Of a stretch of 64,000 nt of DNA, positions 62,268-64,000 are shown piece by piece. Below the pieces are notes generated by a model. It was not told where the DNA came from, ran no database searches, and saw only the letters and a list, made by a program, of their open reading frames with translations. Both the position numbers and the translations under genes were made by a program. The stretch is from Cryptomeria japonica (Eukaryota > Streptophyta > Pinopsida > Cupressales > Cupressaceae), in the NCBI RefSeq assembly GCF_030272615.1, contig NC_081413.1:23252501-23316500 (forward strand), in the 5' to 3' direction. Position 1 is the stretch's first letter. Every line of letters begins with the position of its first letter.

Positions 62268-62735
62268 ATAGATATTGTTCCTTCAAATATAAAGCATAAA
62301 CACTCAGCGGAGCCCTGCACTACATTAACTCAGGAACCATGTTTACTACAGTATCTACTTTGGTTTGTAACTCAACAATTTGGTTATCCCTATTTTTAAT
62401 TTCTTTCTGTTTCTTATCAATTATCCCTTGTAGCCTAGCCTTTTCTATTTCCCATTGTCTTTAAAATGTGTGCAATGGATAAGCTAGTGAGTAGTTACTT
62501 GAGGGATTGAGATCTTATCACCTGGCTCTTCAAACTACTCTACTACTTGGGCTAAATTTTACAGTCTTTCAGCTTCATGTCCTTCCTGCGATTTACCCTC
62601 TTTCGGACTTTCGTGCCTTAATTCTGATGTTTCCACAGAAATAACCTCACTCACACTTCTTGTTGCCTGAGTTCTTTTCTTAACCCAATGACTCCTTTGT
62701 TGAAATATGGTGACTGATCAGCAAAGTATTGTACA
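62268..62735 (-). pseudogene. 5' part of the minus-strand ORF split by Copia-2
   Basis: On the minus strand the frame has a Lys/Arg-rich start (KKRTQATRSVSEVISVETSE) at about 62680. Two or three stops follow, then a coiled-coil segment (IEKARLQGIIDKKQKEIKNR, QIVELQTKVDTVVNM) at 62330-62460. It then runs into the ATAGA flank in the frame that continues at 54899. The reading frame matches across the insertion once one copy of the duplicated ATAGA is ignored. The family is unknown. Confidence 0.5.
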
Positions 62736-62739
62736 CTCA

Positions 62740-63162
62740 GCATGTATCCTCGCCGGGGTCTAGGGCCAGGCTGGGCCTCGGGCAGGGGTTCGGGGGTGGC
62801 AACCCCTGAGAAAAGCGGGGGTTCGAGGGCGGCAACCCCCGAGAAAATTTTCTTTTTGCCATTTTTGTTGATGAAAACCGACATTGTAATAAAACCCTAA
62901 AAAAGGCCGACTTTGTTTGTTGCCCTAAAAACGCATGTTATAAGCGGTTGGGATGCTTAAGGCATTGTAAGGTTGATGTACTATTTTTGCTGGATAATAA
63001 GAAAGATTGGACGACTGTGTATGGTAGACGTAACCCATTCTGGGTGAACCATGTTAAATCTTTGTGTTATCTGTGTCCTATTTTATTTCTTTATCTTTTG
63101 TATTTAAATCTGCATATAATTATTAGTTCATATTTGCTTCGGATCTGCTTGAAACCCTAACA
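62740..63162 (+). repeat. 5' LTR (or its 3' part) of Copia-3
   Basis: Ends AACCCTAACA at 63162, 2 bp before a primer site. It contains a GC-rich stretch of two near-identical units (GGGGTTCGRGGGYGGCAACC at about 62786 and 62818), unlike anything else in the window. The left limit is uncertain: it may start at TGTTGATGAAAA (62868) or upstream of the GC-rich units. Confidence 0.55.
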
Positions 63163-63164
63163 AT

Positions 63165-63176
63165 TGGTATCAGAGC
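63165..63176 (+). other. Primer binding site of Copia-3
   Basis: TGGTATCAGAGC, the exact initiator-methionine tRNA site. Confidence 0.92.
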
Positions 63177-63222
63177 AAGGTTTTCTGTAAATTGGCAGGA
63201 CTTTCAGTTTTGAGTGGGAGCA

Positions 63223-64000
63223 ATGGAGGATTCCTAATTCAAGGTCGAAAAGTTTAACGGCCAGAATTATCAGTTATGGAAAATGCAGATGGAGGATTAC
63301 CTATATCAAAAGGATTTGTGGCGGCCATTGGAAGGAAAGGCAAAGAAACCGACCACAATATCAGATGAAGAGTGGGACAATTTAGATAGAAAGGCACTGG
63401 GATCTATTGGATTGTGCCTTGCGTCATCTGTAGCATTCAATATAACAGAAGCAAAAATGACTGTAGATTTGATGGCAACATTGGCTAAGCTGTATGAGAA
63501 ACCCTCGGCTTCGAATAAGGTATTTCTTATGAAGTGTCTGTTTAATTTGAAAATGAGTGAGGGAAGATCTGTAGCGGAGCACTTAAATAAATTTAATACA
63601 ATTACCAGTCAATTGTCTTCGGTAAAAATTACCTTTGTAGAAGAGGTTAGGGCTCTCTTGATTTTATGTTCTTTGCCAGAAAACTGGAATAGCTTGGTTA
63701 TGGCTGTAAGTAACTCTGTCTCTGGTAAAAATACTTTGGTATTTGATGATATTGTTGGTGTTATCCTAAGCGAGGAAATGCGAAGGAAAAGAACAGGTGA
63801 GACTCCAACATCATCGGGTAGTGTTTTGAATGTGGAGAACAGAGGAAGATCAAAGAAAAGAGGAAAAGGCCCTGGAAATGAGAAGTCACGAGGGAAGTCA
63901 AAGAAAGGACGCTCTCAATCTAGAGGAAAGAAAGATTGCTGGTACTGCGGAAAGCCTGGTCATCTAAAGAAAGACTGTTGGTCTCAGAAAAACAAAGAAG
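63223..64000 (+). pseudogene. Copia-3 gag, cut by the window edge
   Basis: ATG 63223 (in GGAGCAATGG) is followed after four codons by a TAA stop. From 63238 the frame is open to the window end. The gag core reads KFNGQNYQLWKMQMEDYL, KLYEKPSASNKVFLMKCL and LKMSEGRSVAEHLNKF. A basic linker and the zinc knuckle CWYCGKPGHLKKDCW follow at about 63940-63985. The family is different from Copia-1 and Copia-2. Except for the early stop, no lesion is seen in 255 codons, so it could be the youngest element here. Confidence 0.85.

Overview
The window is nuclear DNA of a seed plant, and most likely of a conifer or another gymnosperm. It is AT-rich, full of (CT/GA)n and (TATG/TA)n microsatellites, and dominated by old, broken, nested retrotransposons. 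The lineage call rests on two things. The Copia and Tat-type Ty3 elements are of plant type. There is also a Penelope-like element (PLE) with a GIY-YIG endonuclease, a class that is well documented in plants mainly in conifers. I found no intact host gene.

Layout, left half. 1-5.5 kb holds unassigned AT-rich DNA, a CT-rich microsatellite tract and two decayed LTR relics. 5.7-7.4 kb holds a gene-like, apparently intron-containing remnant of unknown family. 7.5-11.3 kb holds GA-rich blocks and an unusual satellite whose short CATATG-centred units occur in both orientations. 12.4-14.15 kb is a shrunken Copia element with LTRs and a gag remnant but no pol. 15.65-16.75 kb is a coiled-coil coding exon with one frameshift. 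A PLE runs from about 17.6 to 32.2 kb, and an 11.15-kb Ty3/Tat element (20377-31531) sits inside its terminal microsatellite. The Tat element has no reverse transcriptase domain and carries four sets of 21-bp tandem repeats.

Layout, right half. Copia-1 (34576-42361, +) is inserted in a CT microsatellite. Its catalytic sites are broken and its 3' LTR is rearranged and carries a foreign gene fragment. 43.36-46.3 kb is a multi-exon, stop-ridden pseudogene of a transposase-like family that I cannot name; the fragment in the Copia-1 LTR comes from the same family. 49.4-50.75 kb is a 358-bp tandem satellite. Copia-2 (54900-62267, -) is a near-complete element with equal 1422-bp LTRs and a perfect ATAGA target duplication. 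It splits an unrelated minus-strand ORF. The window ends in the 5' LTR, primer site and gag of Copia-3 (+).

Order of events as read from nesting: the PLE came before the Tat element; the CT array came before Copia-1; the minus-strand ORF came before Copia-2. All names rest on reading translated motifs by eye. No database search was possible.
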